From the NCBI RefSeq assembly GCF_021130785.1, contig NC_060214.1:1184501-1248500 (forward strand): a stretch of 64,000 nt of DNA. The letters are read 5' to 3'. Below, in pieces: positions 12,541 to 25,000 of the stretch; position 1 is the first letter of the stretch; the number at the start of each line of letters is the position of its first letter. The translations under genes were made by a program, and so were the position numbers. The notes beneath the pieces are model-generated. The model saw only the letters and a list, made by a program, of their open reading frames with translations. It was not told where the DNA came from and made no database searches. This DNA is from Homalodisca vitripennis (taxonomy: Eukaryota; Arthropoda; Insecta; Hemiptera; Cicadellidae).

Positions 12541-13315
12541 TATTGGTAAGTATGGATTTGACCTGAAAATCACAAAAAGAGTAAATTTATTAAGAAACTA
12601 AGTATAATTATATTGGATTTTGAGATATGACTTGGGAACACATTTCCATATTATTCATATTATATCAAGAAATATATAACCGGAAAATATTACATTTTGC
12701 ATTACAATTCATACCTATATCAATAATAATAAATTATTTCTATAATGGTGCATTTTCATACATGGCAATTTGCTGAACGACATTGAAGCCTGTCACTCTA
12801 ACGTAAACATTTATTTTCTCTATAATGGTCTGTATCTTAGTCTGCAGAACATTCAAGAATGAATAAGCTATAGTATGCATTCATCTTTACATTATTAACT
12901 TAGTTTGTACACCTTTTTAAGAATTGTAAGATGTAAAGTTTACAGAAGTGTCGATAGAGGTATTTCTTTAAGCAAAAATTAGTATAATTCAATGTTATGT
13001 TCTGTAGTGAACTTTCTCAACGGTAGAATTATTGTATTTTATTCTAGGAATATTTAACTCATTTAACACAATGAGGAACGTGAAATGACTGTCTGAGACA
13101 CTACGGCGCTCTCTGAGGAATTGTTGAAGCGTTTAACCTGACTCTGTCTTGCATGTAGTTGTTAACCTGACTTAAGTTCCCACTTGTGGAAAGTTTAGTT
13201 AAGATAATCAGCAGAAATTTCCGTAAAACTTTCCTTGCATTACCTGATACCAACTTTGCTCAAATTAGTGGTTGAAATTTAAACCAGAGTTATTCTTAAT
13301 ATCTACCCTCTTTCA

Positions 13316-13409
13316 TAATAATATTAATTATTATTATTATCATCATCATTGTTATTGTTAGTATTATTATTACTATTATTATTATTGTTGTTATCATTAT
13401 TATCATTAT
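13316..13409. repeat. ATT/ATC trinucleotide-rich run
   Basis: Degenerate ATT, ATC and GTT trinucleotides. The paralogous run in copy B is at about 50693-50813 with a different expansion pattern (more ATC). Confidence 0.85.
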
Positions 13410-13987
13410 GGCTGCGACAGAGCACAGAAGGTCAGACCTCACAATATGTTGTAGTTTAAATACTTTATAAACTGGAACAAAACCATACTTTTAGAGCATA
13501 AAAAATTGCTCCTATGTTTTTACAAAGATGTTTTACTCTACACCAAGGCAGAATATCTCTCGCAGCAAAGAAAACATGGAGGAGTTGTGCCTTACGAAGT
13601 ACCACGATCGTGCAGCAGCTCACTTCAGATATACAGAGCCTGTGAGGGAAATAAACTGTAACCATAGAAGAGAAGTAACTTACTTTAGATATACGGCAAA
13701 CATTCCATTGACTGAAATCTATATTTCGCAATACATGTGAGAGCGTGGTCATATTGACTTTTTTTTTCTCTCTCTTCGTTTAATTAAACAGGCTCGGGTG
13801 AATTCCCATGACGCCTCGTGGTTCTCTGGGGGTTAAACTTATGCCATACATATGTTATTTTGTGTTACTATGGATTTTCATTGAATATTTATTTTTCCAG
13901 GGAGACATATATCCAGGAAGACATATATGTTGGTGTACTTTCTTTGAAGCTATACGTGTTTTTTATTTGTTTAAAAAATTGGTTGAG

Positions 13988-16900
13988 TTACTTGTATATT
14001 TCTATGTTATGAAGTTTTAACATATCAATCAAATTCATATTATGTGATCTAAGTAGATTATTTAATATCTTAAAGCGCAGGTCTCTCGCAAACTCGTAGG
14101 CTGGGCATCGTAGAATAACGTGGTCAAGGGATTCTCGTTCAGCGAGGGTACAACTTAAACAAAGTGGTGTGAAATATTGTTTGATGTCAAACAACTTTGT
14201 ATTGACCCGAGCATGTCCAAATCTCATTCTAATTACATTGAATATCTCCCACCTTTTGAAGTTTGTCATGATGAATCAAGGGCTATGGCCTGTCGTACTT
14301 TCTATTTCTTTGTACCATGCCGCTTTTGGTGTACGTTGGCATACCTGCTTATATGCTACTGCATACTGCCTTTGTTGATAGGCTTTGAAGTCAGATGTTG
14401 GGATGTAAATATTGAACAATTTTGTGCCGTCTGCTATGGCTTGTTTTGCTAGGTTATCTATATATTCGTTATGATAAATACCTACGTGTGCTGGAACCCA
14501 GTGAAAAGTGACGTTCTTGCCACTGTCTATTACATTATGGATGATACTCACCGGAATACCTTCCCCTTTGGAGTAGTTGTATACGTTACTCAGTGCTGTT
14601 ATGGCTGCTTGTGAATCGGAGAATATTATGATGTCTTTTTGTCTGATGGTGGCGAGTGTGAAGGTTGCTTGCAATATGGCTATAAGCTCAGCTGAGTAGC
14701 TGGATATTCCTTCTTGCAGGGAGAATTTACCTCTGATATCCAATTCTGGAATGTAGAACGCTGCACCAGCACCATTCTCGGTTTTTGATCCATCTGTATA
14801 TATTTTTAGCGATTGTTTGTATATTTTCTCTGAGGTTACTTCGAGAAAACGTTGTTTTACAATAGTGTTGTTGCTTACCTTTTTTGGATATTCGAGTGTG
14901 AAGACAAATTTTATTTCATTGTCCATTGTTAATATAGGTTGTTTAAAGTCCCAGAAGGTTTTACAGCTTTCTTTAAGAGATAAGTTTGGGTCAAAAGAAT
15001 TGATTTTTGTAAGGGAGTGTAAATACAATGGTTTAGTCTTCCTTCTCCAATATGGTCTACATTCAGTTAGCATGTTGAGAAACATGAGACTTCTGTATGC
15101 AGGATAACATTGTTCTGATAATATTTTATAAACTAACTTATCTGTAAGTATTGATCTTCTGATATTTAATGGTAGTATGTTAGCTTCAGTTTGTAGAGCA
15201 ATGATTGGAGTGGTCTTAAATGCCCCTAATGATATTCTTAAAGCTTGGTTTTGTATTGCATCTAGTTTCTTCAATTCTTTGTTACAGACATGACCAAACA
15301 AAAATGATCCATAGTCTAACTTACTTCTTATCAAACTTTTATAAATATTCACTGCAAACTCTGGTGTTGCGCCCTTTGAACCACATACAATGGATTTTAT
15401 AATTCCTATATCTTTCTGGCATTTTAAGGAAGTATTGTTGATGTGATTCTTAAAGTTTAACTTATTATCTATAAGTATACCTAAGAGCTTAATGCAATTT
15501 ACAGTAGGAATCACTTCGTCATTAACTATTAACTGTCTTTCGACGTTAGTGTTTTGCTTGCGTGAGAATATTATTACCTTGCTTTTAGTAGCGTTAAACT
15601 CCAAGTGAAGTTGGTTGAAGTTCCTTTGGATTCTGCTTAGTGCGTTTTGAACATTTGATCGTACTGTTTCTACAAGTTTTCCAGATGAATAAATCATTAT
15701 ATCATCTGCAAATTGAAGTGATTTTACAAGGTTTGGTATATGAACATTTATGTGCGCTATATATAGTGCAAACAATAAAGGACTGAGCACACTGCCTTGG
15801 GGCAATCCTCTATTAGTATACCTAGTTATGGTAAACTTAGGACTAATGAGAGTCATTTGTCTGTTTATGAGCCATGAGTTAATATAAGTCACAAACTTTG
15901 ATGGAATGTTGTAGTACTTCAACTTGTTTATCAACTCTGGTATAAAAACTGTATCATATGCATTGGATAAGTCTAGTGAGGTTGCAATAGTTGTTTCATT
16001 GAAGGTTAGTGAAGTTTGAATATCTGCTACAAAATTTATCAAGTAATCATTGCATCCTATTTTTTTCTGAACCCATATTGAGTACTAGGTAAGATGTTTG
16101 ACTTTTCAATGTACCATTCCAATCTATTTTTAATCATAGTATTGAACAGTTTTAAAACACATAGTATTAATGCTATAGGCCTATATGAAGTTTCCAATTG
16201 TTTGTCTTTATCTTTTTTGAGAAGTGCTATAATTTTAAATTGATTCCACTTACTTGGTAGATCAGTGATTCCATTCCAAATATTGTTGAATATTGTCAGT
16301 AAGTATAGTCGTGCATTATTTGGTAGGTGGCGTAACATACTGTAGGATATTTCGTCCAAACCTGGTGCAGTATCTTTCCTTTTAGATTCTATTGCTACAT
16401 TCAATTCCTTAATACTAAAACTATTTCCTATTTTTTCGGAGTTTTCGGAAGAGTTATTGCTAGAGCTACCTCTTACTTCATGTTCCATTGGTACATGATC
16501 TGGGGCTATGTGACACATAAATTTTTCACATAAGTTTTGGTCTGTTAATATGGATGGTGTACTTACGTTTGTATAAGATTTTAGTCTTTTACCTATTTTC
16601 CAAGCAAATGAGGAATTATTTTTACTACTTATTTCCTGACACAATTTTTCCCATCCTTCCTTTTTGGCTTTCCTGATAATTTCCCTGGCTTTCAATTGTG
16701 TGGTTTGATAATATTGATAATTAACTGCTGCCATGTTATTTTTAAACTTTTTAAAAGCTAACCGTCTAAGGGCAACAGCATTCCTCATTCCACCATTTTT
16801 TTGGTGTAAAACCTGCTCTGTTGGATATATTATACCTTGGTATTGCTTTGTCAGCTGCTAACTCTATGATATTGAGTATTTCATCCCATTGTACATCTAG

Positions 16901-17702
16901 TGGTATAGCTGGTAGTTCGTTTACCTGTTTTTCTACAGTTTCTGTATATAGCGCCCAGTCAGCCTTTTTGAAGTTCCTTTTATTACTTAGTTTTACACAC
17001 ATGGAATTAATGTCATAGTTATAACTAATAGGGCAAGTATTAAATTTCATAAAAATTGGTAGATGGTTGCTTCCTAATGGATCATTACTTACCACCCATT
17101 CTTCTAGCAAAGCATGAAGGTTGGGAATGGCGAAGGTGAGGTCAATGGTGGATGCCTGATGGTTGCATAGTTGGTACAGTGGTGTGTTTATTATTACTTA
17201 ATAGTATGAATTGAGATTGGTTGTATTCATTAAATATTCTACATCCCCTGTTGTTTGCTTGCGTGGCATTCTAGTATGGGTGGTGAGCATTAAAATCACA
17301 ACACAGCAAGGTATAACCTGTGTCCTTACTGAAGAGTTGATTGTGCCAGAGATTATTGTTTATCTTCTTATTAGTACAGTATATATTATAAATATTAATA
17401 GGCCTATTGTAATTATTCACCTATATAGCCTGAAGTTGGGTTGTGCTATCATTATGTTCTAAAATGATGTTTTAGGAGATTGTATTGTGAATAATAAAAG
17501 CAGTGCCACCATATCCATCCGATCTATCAAGATGGCATATTGTGTAATTATTTTCGGATAGAATATCATCCTTTTGTAACCAGGTCTCTTGTATAACACC
17601 AATGTGTATTTCTTTTTTTGCAAACATTTGCATTATCTCTGGCCATTTAGACTTAAGAGATCTAGCGTTCCATTGTATTAAGTTAAGTTTACTTACTGCC
17701 AT
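13988..17702 (-). pseudogene. LINE ORF2: endonuclease, RT, RNase H (disrupted)
   Basis: Read from 17702 downward. The endonuclease starts MAVSKLNLIQWNARSLK with the ETWL motif; further on the GDFNAH-like motif appears as CDFNAHHPY followed by a stop, then a frame change, then SNHLPIF near 17050. Another frame change occurs at about 16780. RT fragment 16788-16057 contains DTAPGLDEISYSML and YRPIALI; it loses frame at a T7 run near 16060. Frame 16042-14276 (588 codons) holds RT with LPQGSVLSP and the FADD active site (residues 111-114), then RNase H with IYTDGS (D417), AEL (E452), FSDSQ (D476) and the final D529. A TGA at 14276-14278 interrupts the same frame, which continues to 13988 with CLSC and HVILRC, the C-terminal zinc-binding-like region of I elements. 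All domains are present but the gene cannot be read through. Confidence 0.92.
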
Positions 17703-19193
17703 TTTTATCTGGCGATTTAATCGATTGTTGTTTACTATTTGATGAGTTTCCTAAGTTAGGTTTGGTTTTGTTAGTTAATGAGCACGTCTTTGCTTGAACA
17801 GTTGAATCACTGTTCATAAAACTTACTATAATTTCATCAACTTGTTTAAGATTTGTTATTGTGCTTGAATTAAGCTTACCTCTTATTTCCTCGAGTTTTG
17901 TTTTCAGGAGTGATGAAAGATGTGATCTTTCTTGTGCGCTGAGTCTGTCTATCTGAACCGGCTTGGTGGACGGTTGTTTTGATCTATCAACCGTAGATCT
18001 AGGCGTATGCATGACATTAATCCTATTAGGCCTAATACTGTTAGGTGTATTGACCTTAAATTCTCTAGCAGGGGGTTGGTAGTTGCAGGTGTTTGGTTCT
18101 CTGATTGACAACAGAGGTGTGTATTTGTTGCTTACAGTTATCTGGCTACTTGGAGTAGAGGCTTTGGAGGATGGCAAGCATGGGTAGGATTCATCATCAG
18201 CTAGGTCCAATTGAGCGGCCTGTGTATAGGATAAACTTTTTGTGTTTTTACCTGTTTTTTTGTAGGTGATGGGAAACAATTGTGAGGAAATGTGATAGCT
18301 TTCCTTCATGATACTCATTCCGTCTTTTATATTTTTTTGTCGTACGTATTCGGGGCAGAATTTAGAATTGCTGCTGTGTTGTGCACCGCAATGTATACAT
18401 TTACGAGGTGTTTGACATGGCTCTGTATGGAAAGGGCACAGTCCCTACAGATTCTATCTCTATTGCAAGGGGAACTTGCCATGTGTCCATATGCAAAACA
18501 TCTATAACATTGTTTTACACGAATCATGTAAGGGTCTACCTTCATGCGAACAAAATTCAAATATACATGGTTAGGAGGTTTCTCAGATTCAAATGTAATG
18601 TTAATAAAATGAGTGATAATGAGTTGTTCATTACCTCGTCGTCTGATCCTCTCAGCATGTATGATGGGATAGTTTGATGATACCTCTTGCATTATTTCCT
18701 GTTCACTTACCTCCGGTTCAGCGTACACTACGCCTATGGTATGAACTCTAATGGAGGGTACAAATACATTATATTCTAATAGATGTTGCGAGTTAACTAG
18801 GTTATTTGCTGCCGTAAAGTTAGTACACACAATGGATAAGTTTTTACCTGCACGTGAGATGTGTTCAATATCCGTGTAGTGCTGTTTTAGTATTTTGCCA
18901 ATGGTAAATGGATTCATTTTATTTCTTTTCTTGTCTTGTACAATAATCTCAAAGGGTCCAGTATTTTCAGGTTTATAGAGTCGTTGTATATGTGGTTTTT
19001 TGTGTTGTTCCATGTTGTGATCAACAGAAGTTTTTGAGTTGTCATTGTTTTCTTTTTCAAGTTCTATAAATTTTATTTTATTTTCATTGTCATTATGTAA
19101 AGTGTAGTTATTTTCACTGGTTATTATGGATGCAATCGCCTGATTTGTCTCCATGTCGCTCAATTGAGCGTCAGTGGCTGAACCCGTCGACAT
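17689..19193 (-). pseudogene. LINE ORF1: nucleic-acid-binding protein (disrupted)
   Basis: The first frame (19193-18327, 288 codons) ends in a zinc-knuckle region: CYRCFAYGHMASSPC at residues 229-243, with Cys229, Cys232, His237 and Cys243, one residue longer than the usual CX2CX4HX4C, followed by degenerate Cys/His pairs. The second frame (18318-17689, 209 codons) is Ser/Thr/Lys-rich and lies in a different frame, so a frameshift separates the halves near 18320. The second half ends at 17689, overlapping the ORF2 start codon (17702) by 14 bases, an arrangement usual in I-type LINEs. Expected role is RNA binding and RNP formation. Assignment is firm by position and knuckle; fine family is not resolved. 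Confidence 0.85.
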
Positions 19194-19604
19194 GACAGGT
19201 CCAGCCTGAACAGATTTCGTTATGAACTATTGAAATTTGTATGAAATGTATTTGAATAATATGTGAGAATAAAAGTTGGAGGGTTAGTACAGGGTGTTAT
19301 TACAATTACCAATACTCACTATGTTACGTATTAGTAAATACTGGTAGGAAAACTTGGTATGGCTGGTAAGTATGAGCAGAAGTTTAACCTATAATAATCG
19401 AACTATGCAAGCTCTTCAGCAACCAGAACTCGAATGAATGAAGTTCCAACTTATGAGTGTACTGTATATTTGTATATTGACTTAAAAACCTAAACTTGTG
19501 AGGGAAATCAGCTGTAACTATAGAAGAGAATACCGCCGCAACTAATATAAGGTAACTAATATAATAATTCCACATACGGTATTAGGGCCGGTATTTTTTA
19601 CAAA

Positions 19605-20625
19605 AATGTTATAAAATAAATCAATGGTGTATGGGTTGAAAGGTTTGTTTAAATCATAAAAAATACAGGAAGATTAAAGTATGTAAGAAAAGAACAATAA
19701 AGGAAGTATGTCTTACACACTTATACAAAATTACTACTAAAGATTCTATCTAATATTTGTTTTAAAGCACCTTGAGAACAAAAATAACATTTTCGATTAC
19801 AGACCAATGTCATGGATAATTTTAATACTATAAAATGTATATTAAATTATGCAGAAACGTAAATTTAAATTGCAATAAATCATATATAAAATTCCTTGAC
19901 CGCTATAATATATTGTTATCATTTTGTTACATGTACATCTCAAGATTGAACCTAATTGCCACTATTAATAACTAAATACTGTAAATGAAATTTATCCAAG
20001 GTTTTGATATACGTTACAGTACATATATAGCTCTTAAAATTATATAAGTTTATATAAAATTGTTTCTTTATTTGAAACAAAATTCTGTTACTGTTCACAG
20101 ATGAGGTTAGCAAGAGTTTTAGGATTTGATGAGCACTCGGGGAATCAAAGTAAAAGTAAAAAAGAGTATTCCATATATACCACATGACAAAAGTTTTAAC
20201 GTTATGAATTTGGTTAAATTTATTGACTACTCCTACAAATATCCCTACTGAACAGAGTGATTCCTAGTTTTCCTAAACCAATATCTAAACATAAGTGAGC
20301 ACACGTCACCTAAGTGAAATAGGATATACGAGTATGTAATTTTCTTTATGGGTAATTTTCGTCAATGACCACTATCTACATTAAAGGTTTATTTTATTTC
20401 TTTAAAACGTTTTCAATACTTCAGTGATGTGTATTGTCATTAAAAATAAAAGCTACACACTCAATCAGGAGTGGTGTAAAAATTATGAGCAAAACACATG
20501 TTCCCAGGTGAATGCAGAACAATGATTTTTTTCCCCCTTAAGAAAGTACTAATTCCGCTGTTAACTTATTATTTCAATACAGTTTTGTGACTTACATTTT
20601 TTCGTTATTTTTATTATTTTTTCTA
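19605..20625. other. ~1-kb segment present only in copy A
   Basis: Left and right flanks match copy B at about 51510-51535, where only about 25 bases intervene. The segment has no recognised frame; a 77-codon minus-strand frame at 19952-20185 has no visible domain. I cannot tell insertion in A from deletion in B because no clean target duplication or terminal repeat is visible. Confidence 0.4.
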
Positions 20626-21849
20626 TCAAAGTTGTTTACACAATATTATAACAATATATAACAACGAAAACCTGTCATGGTTGACACGTTAGCTTCATTG
20701 GTACTAATATAATATAAGACATATAGTATACAATAATATAAATCTATAGTAAAAACCACTAACCTGTTCTCAGTAACTGCCAGGAATCGAGAATTGCCAG
20801 ACATTGCAAACATTATACAATTCTAAACCTTCCACACCTTGAACATTTTTGAAGATTAGATGCCTCTACAATTAGGGATTTTAATTGGCTCTTATTGCTC
20901 TTATGTAATAATCTATAGACCAGGAGATCCAATACTCTGAAGATGGTAATATTTTATAATACCCCTCACGTTCCAGAAAAAGTGGTGACTAAGATTCGGG
21001 TTTATGTCATAAATCATATGTCTCTAAAGAGATAAAAATCAAAGAGATATGAAATTTGAGATTCTAAAACTGCCGTAATCTAGAGTTCAACAACGGTGCC
21101 ATGTAAATGAGCTCTAAAGAATGGAAGCTTTAATAAATCATAAGTTTCAGGAACCGTACTTTTAAACACCTGCTTACTGTTAGAGATGGAGAAACACCAT
21201 AAGTCAAAATCATTTCGGTAATAGAAGCCTTTAAAATCTGGGGACTCCGTACTCTAGGACAAATCACTCACGATATTTGGAAAGGTTTTAGAGGAAGAAA
21301 GAGTTCAACCTTCATTAAACTATTCAGTGAAGCCGTAACTTCTGACAGACACGACCTGCTAGTAGACCAGGAAATCTCACACGTCAGAACTTCCTTTAGG
21401 TTAAAGATTCTGCTGGCTAGAAGGTTAAAGTTGCTGAGAACGAAATTAATATGATAGTTTGAGACAATACGAAAACTTTCATAGACATTAAACTTTTAGT
21501 GCTTGTATTCTTAAAATGTATATGTTCTGAGAGCTCAAAGATTTTAAAATTCTCAGGCTAGGCGTTACGTTCCCTTTACCATAGGAACGATAAGCTTTAT
21601 CATTTTAAATATTTGGGGAGCTATACTACCAGACAAGCACAAATATTCCAAATATTGTAATTTTTGGGATCTCTTGGAGGCTAGTAGATTTTAGATTATT
21701 CAGTCTTGTAGGTGCTGGAGTACTTCAAAGATAGGAACGTTTAAATATCTAAAAATGGCAAAAACTTGATACTTACACTATTTAAAATTTCTAAAATCGG
21801 GGAGATTTTAAGAGTCTGGAGCTTCCAAACGTTAAGAGCCTTTAAAAGA

Positions 21850-21917
21850 CACGATCTGTAGTTTACCACGATCTGTAGTTTACCACGATCTGTAGTTTAC
21901 CACGATCTGTAGTTTAC
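21850..21917 (+). repeat. 17-bp minisatellite, 4 perfect units
   Basis: CACGATCTGTAGTTTAC is repeated at 21850, 21867, 21884 and 21901 without change. Copy B has a single diverged unit (CACGATCTGCAGTTGAC near 60145), so the expansion arose after the duplication. Confidence 0.95.
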
Positions 21918-22040
21918 CACAGTTAAAAGTTGCCACATCTCTTAATGATCTACTGAAATGATAATTATATTTGTATATAGTTTTCATAAAGGTATGTAGA
22001 TTCTTAAAAACAACATGAATACAGAATCTTAGTGGTTACA

Positions 22041-25000
22041 AATTTTTAAAAGCTGTTAATACTTTCAGCTGAAATTCATCAAGGAGGAATTTTAATGTAC
22101 ATTTGTTACATTAAAATTTTATAAAAAATTAAATTATTGTAAAATGCTTACTCAGTAGTGTAACGCAAATTAAAAAGAAGAAGTGATTATCTTATATTAA
22201 TTTTAGATTACACCAGTGATCAATAAACCATCTAAGGCAACAGAAATACTATTTAAACACTGCTATAAAAACTACCTTATTTTACAAATATGTGAATGTT
22301 TGCACAGGAAGTAATCGAACCTGTTTAGATCGAAAGTAAATTAAGAGCCAATAGAAGAAATTTTATGTTCGAAGTTGGTTTTTGTTGGTAAACATTTTAT
22401 TGATTGGGGCACAAGCCAGCTCTACAATAATACAGGAAATATCTTAGACAGAAAATGAATTTAAACAGAAAGAATTTTATTCCTTATAACCAAATTAGTT
22501 TATGGAGACTTATCTATATAATGACAGTGTAATGAATAACTTATAAAAGCCTACCGAAACCACGAAAGATAGAGGCAGAAAATGTGTTACATACCTTCAT
22601 TTTAAGCCCTAGAGGCTAACGAAGGAATGACTATTAGTTATCTCAGAAGATTTTAGATTGTGTTAGGAGAATAATACGTGACTATAGTGTCATGTTTTTC
22701 AACAGAAAATTGCGTGTGAAGCCGCGGGCAACTGCTACATATTCTATACCTTTCACGAATTCAAACAAGTTTCTTTCATTCTCAACAAAGATGATAATAT
22801 AAAATTTATGATATAAAATTTAGCATTTGTAATATCATAAATGATAAATTTTAATAATGCAGTAATAAAAGTAATGCACTTGGCAATGCCACATTTGACC
22901 CCACTGTCTCATCTAAATACTATTTAAACCTAATGCTTCCAGTATTGTTTGTTTTAAAACAAAAGAAAATGTGGAGAATACCATATAAGCTGACCTTCCA
23001 AATCGAATATTGACTTACTTGGACAACCCCATAAAAAACTCAGTCTAGCAGACACCTTGGTTAGTAACTGAAGTAGAATAATGAGTAAATAAATAATTTC
23101 ACTAACACATTTTAACTTATCTACTATAATTATTACTATGATGAAGATAGTTTATTTTGATCAACCCTTTAAAGTATTTTATTATTGAAAATGTAAAAAC
23201 ATCATTTACGTAACTATGGTTATATTTAGATCTACCTTTTTAAAATTTCAGTTTCTTTGTTATGACTGCAAAATTATTTAAAATTTACTTTATTTTACAC
23301 GTTCCTGACACACTAAAGACAATGTACTCAAATAACTACACGGACTATCATACCTTGTACCAAAATTTGTTATACTTAGTTTTCCGAGTAGTGGTATATA
23401 CCTCTTGAAGGATTAAATACATTTATCCCGACTTAGTCCCTGTAGACAAAGACATAATATTCAAGGTCTCCACATCCCACATATTCTTATGATTGCCATA
23501 CAGTGCAGTATATTTATTCTTTTAACTTTACTGCTTACATCACAAACACATAAATACTATAGTAACGAAGACATTAATGAAATAGAGCTCACTAATGAAC
23601 CACTATAGACTCCCCCTTATTGACTTTCCACCAAAGTTTAAGCAACTTGGATTTAGTTTGTAACATCTTGAATACCCGTCTGCCTGAGATCGATTTATCT
23701 GAATAAGGTGTAATCTACTTAGATTAATCGAAGTTTCCTCTTTTAATTGCTTGGTTTAGAGTCACACTACTAGACAAAGCGGTAAGTTAAGGTATAGTTG
23801 CAGGAATATTATGTTACATCACACCTTTGCGTGTTATTATGGTTCATGTTTTAGAATACCCATGTAGAAGGACGTAACACGTAGCATAACTGAAGATAGA
23901 TAAGGTTTTTATGAAATGTATGACTCATATTACCCCGAAAGTACAGAGATACGGTGTGGAATAATTTTAAATCTATCTCTAGTACGTCATGGATAGAAAA
24001 GACCATCATCAGCTGAAGCAGGTTAAGGTGAATATAAAAAACGAATAACCAATAATAATTTTCATACATTTAAAATTACCTTCATACGTACACTGTAAAT
24101 TTAATTCTAGAGCAATAATTTAAATTTAATAAAATCTATGAAATACTAAGGCTTTCGTGACAGCCTATTTATTAATTATTCATAATTAAGATACATTTGT
24201 TCACTTTTATGAATTACTAAATATCATAATATTGCACTACTATTTGTTTAAAGTTGGTTATTGACAATAGGAGGGTTGAAAGCAAAACGTGATTTCGGAA
24301 AGTTGCCAACTTTATATGTTACACATTATATAACACAACGTATCGAAGATTGGAATATACGAAGAGGATAGATTGCAATCCTCGAAGCGTTGTTAGTCCT
24401 TTTGTAACATACAACGATGCCAAATGTCAGAAACCCTGTTATCCTGTCAGATTACACTATTTTAGTTTCTTTTAATATAATATGAATTCATTTACTTTAA
24501 TGTTATATTTCTCCAGTCTATGTATATTGAAACGTCATGTGTCAATGCCAACTATTAAAAAAATACAAAAGTACAAAATGAGTTGGAATTACTATACAGT
24601 TTTCAATACGCATTTCTGAACTAAAAATTCAAACAGCATTAATAGGTTCTCTTTTTTATTTATTGAATTGCATTTTTAAGTTCCTTTATATTTAGTGAGT
24701 TTCGTGTTATTAAGTCACTAAAATAAAACCTATTACTGGTAACTAATAACTAACTGTGTAGATTAATGTAATTTTTTCTCATTTCTGAATTCATTTACTA
24801 AAAAACTAGCCTAGGAGCAAGTCACACTCTAAAACCAGTGCGTAAATATTATAAATAATTTGGATTGTTTTTGCGTCCCATCTGTCTCATGCAACGGACT
24901 TGGCCAAGGCGTAACTTCAAACACGAGTTTTGCTTGTGTTCGTGTTGTAAGCTCTAATCTGGTTCCATCATAATACTGTTAGAGTTCCAGCGGATATTTG

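Larger units (their letters stand above)
13761..19473 (-). mobile_element. Full-length but broken I-like LINE
   Basis: A non-LTR retrotransposon on the minus strand, flanked by a 10-base target duplication ATATTGACTT at 13751-13760 and 19474-19483. Copy B keeps the empty site (GGTCACATTGAGTTAAATAC near 51372). The 3' end is marked by a T run at 13761 on the plus strand, i.e. a short A tail preceded by a GA-rich stretch. Order in element sense: about 280 bases of 5' leader, ORF1 with a zinc knuckle, ORF2 with endonuclease, RT, RNase H and a C-terminal CCHC-like region, then about 230 bases of 3' UTR. The RNase H after RT and the ORF1 type place it in the I group. Length of 5.7 kb is full for the group. 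Several frameshifts and stops make it inactive as written. Confidence 0.93.
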
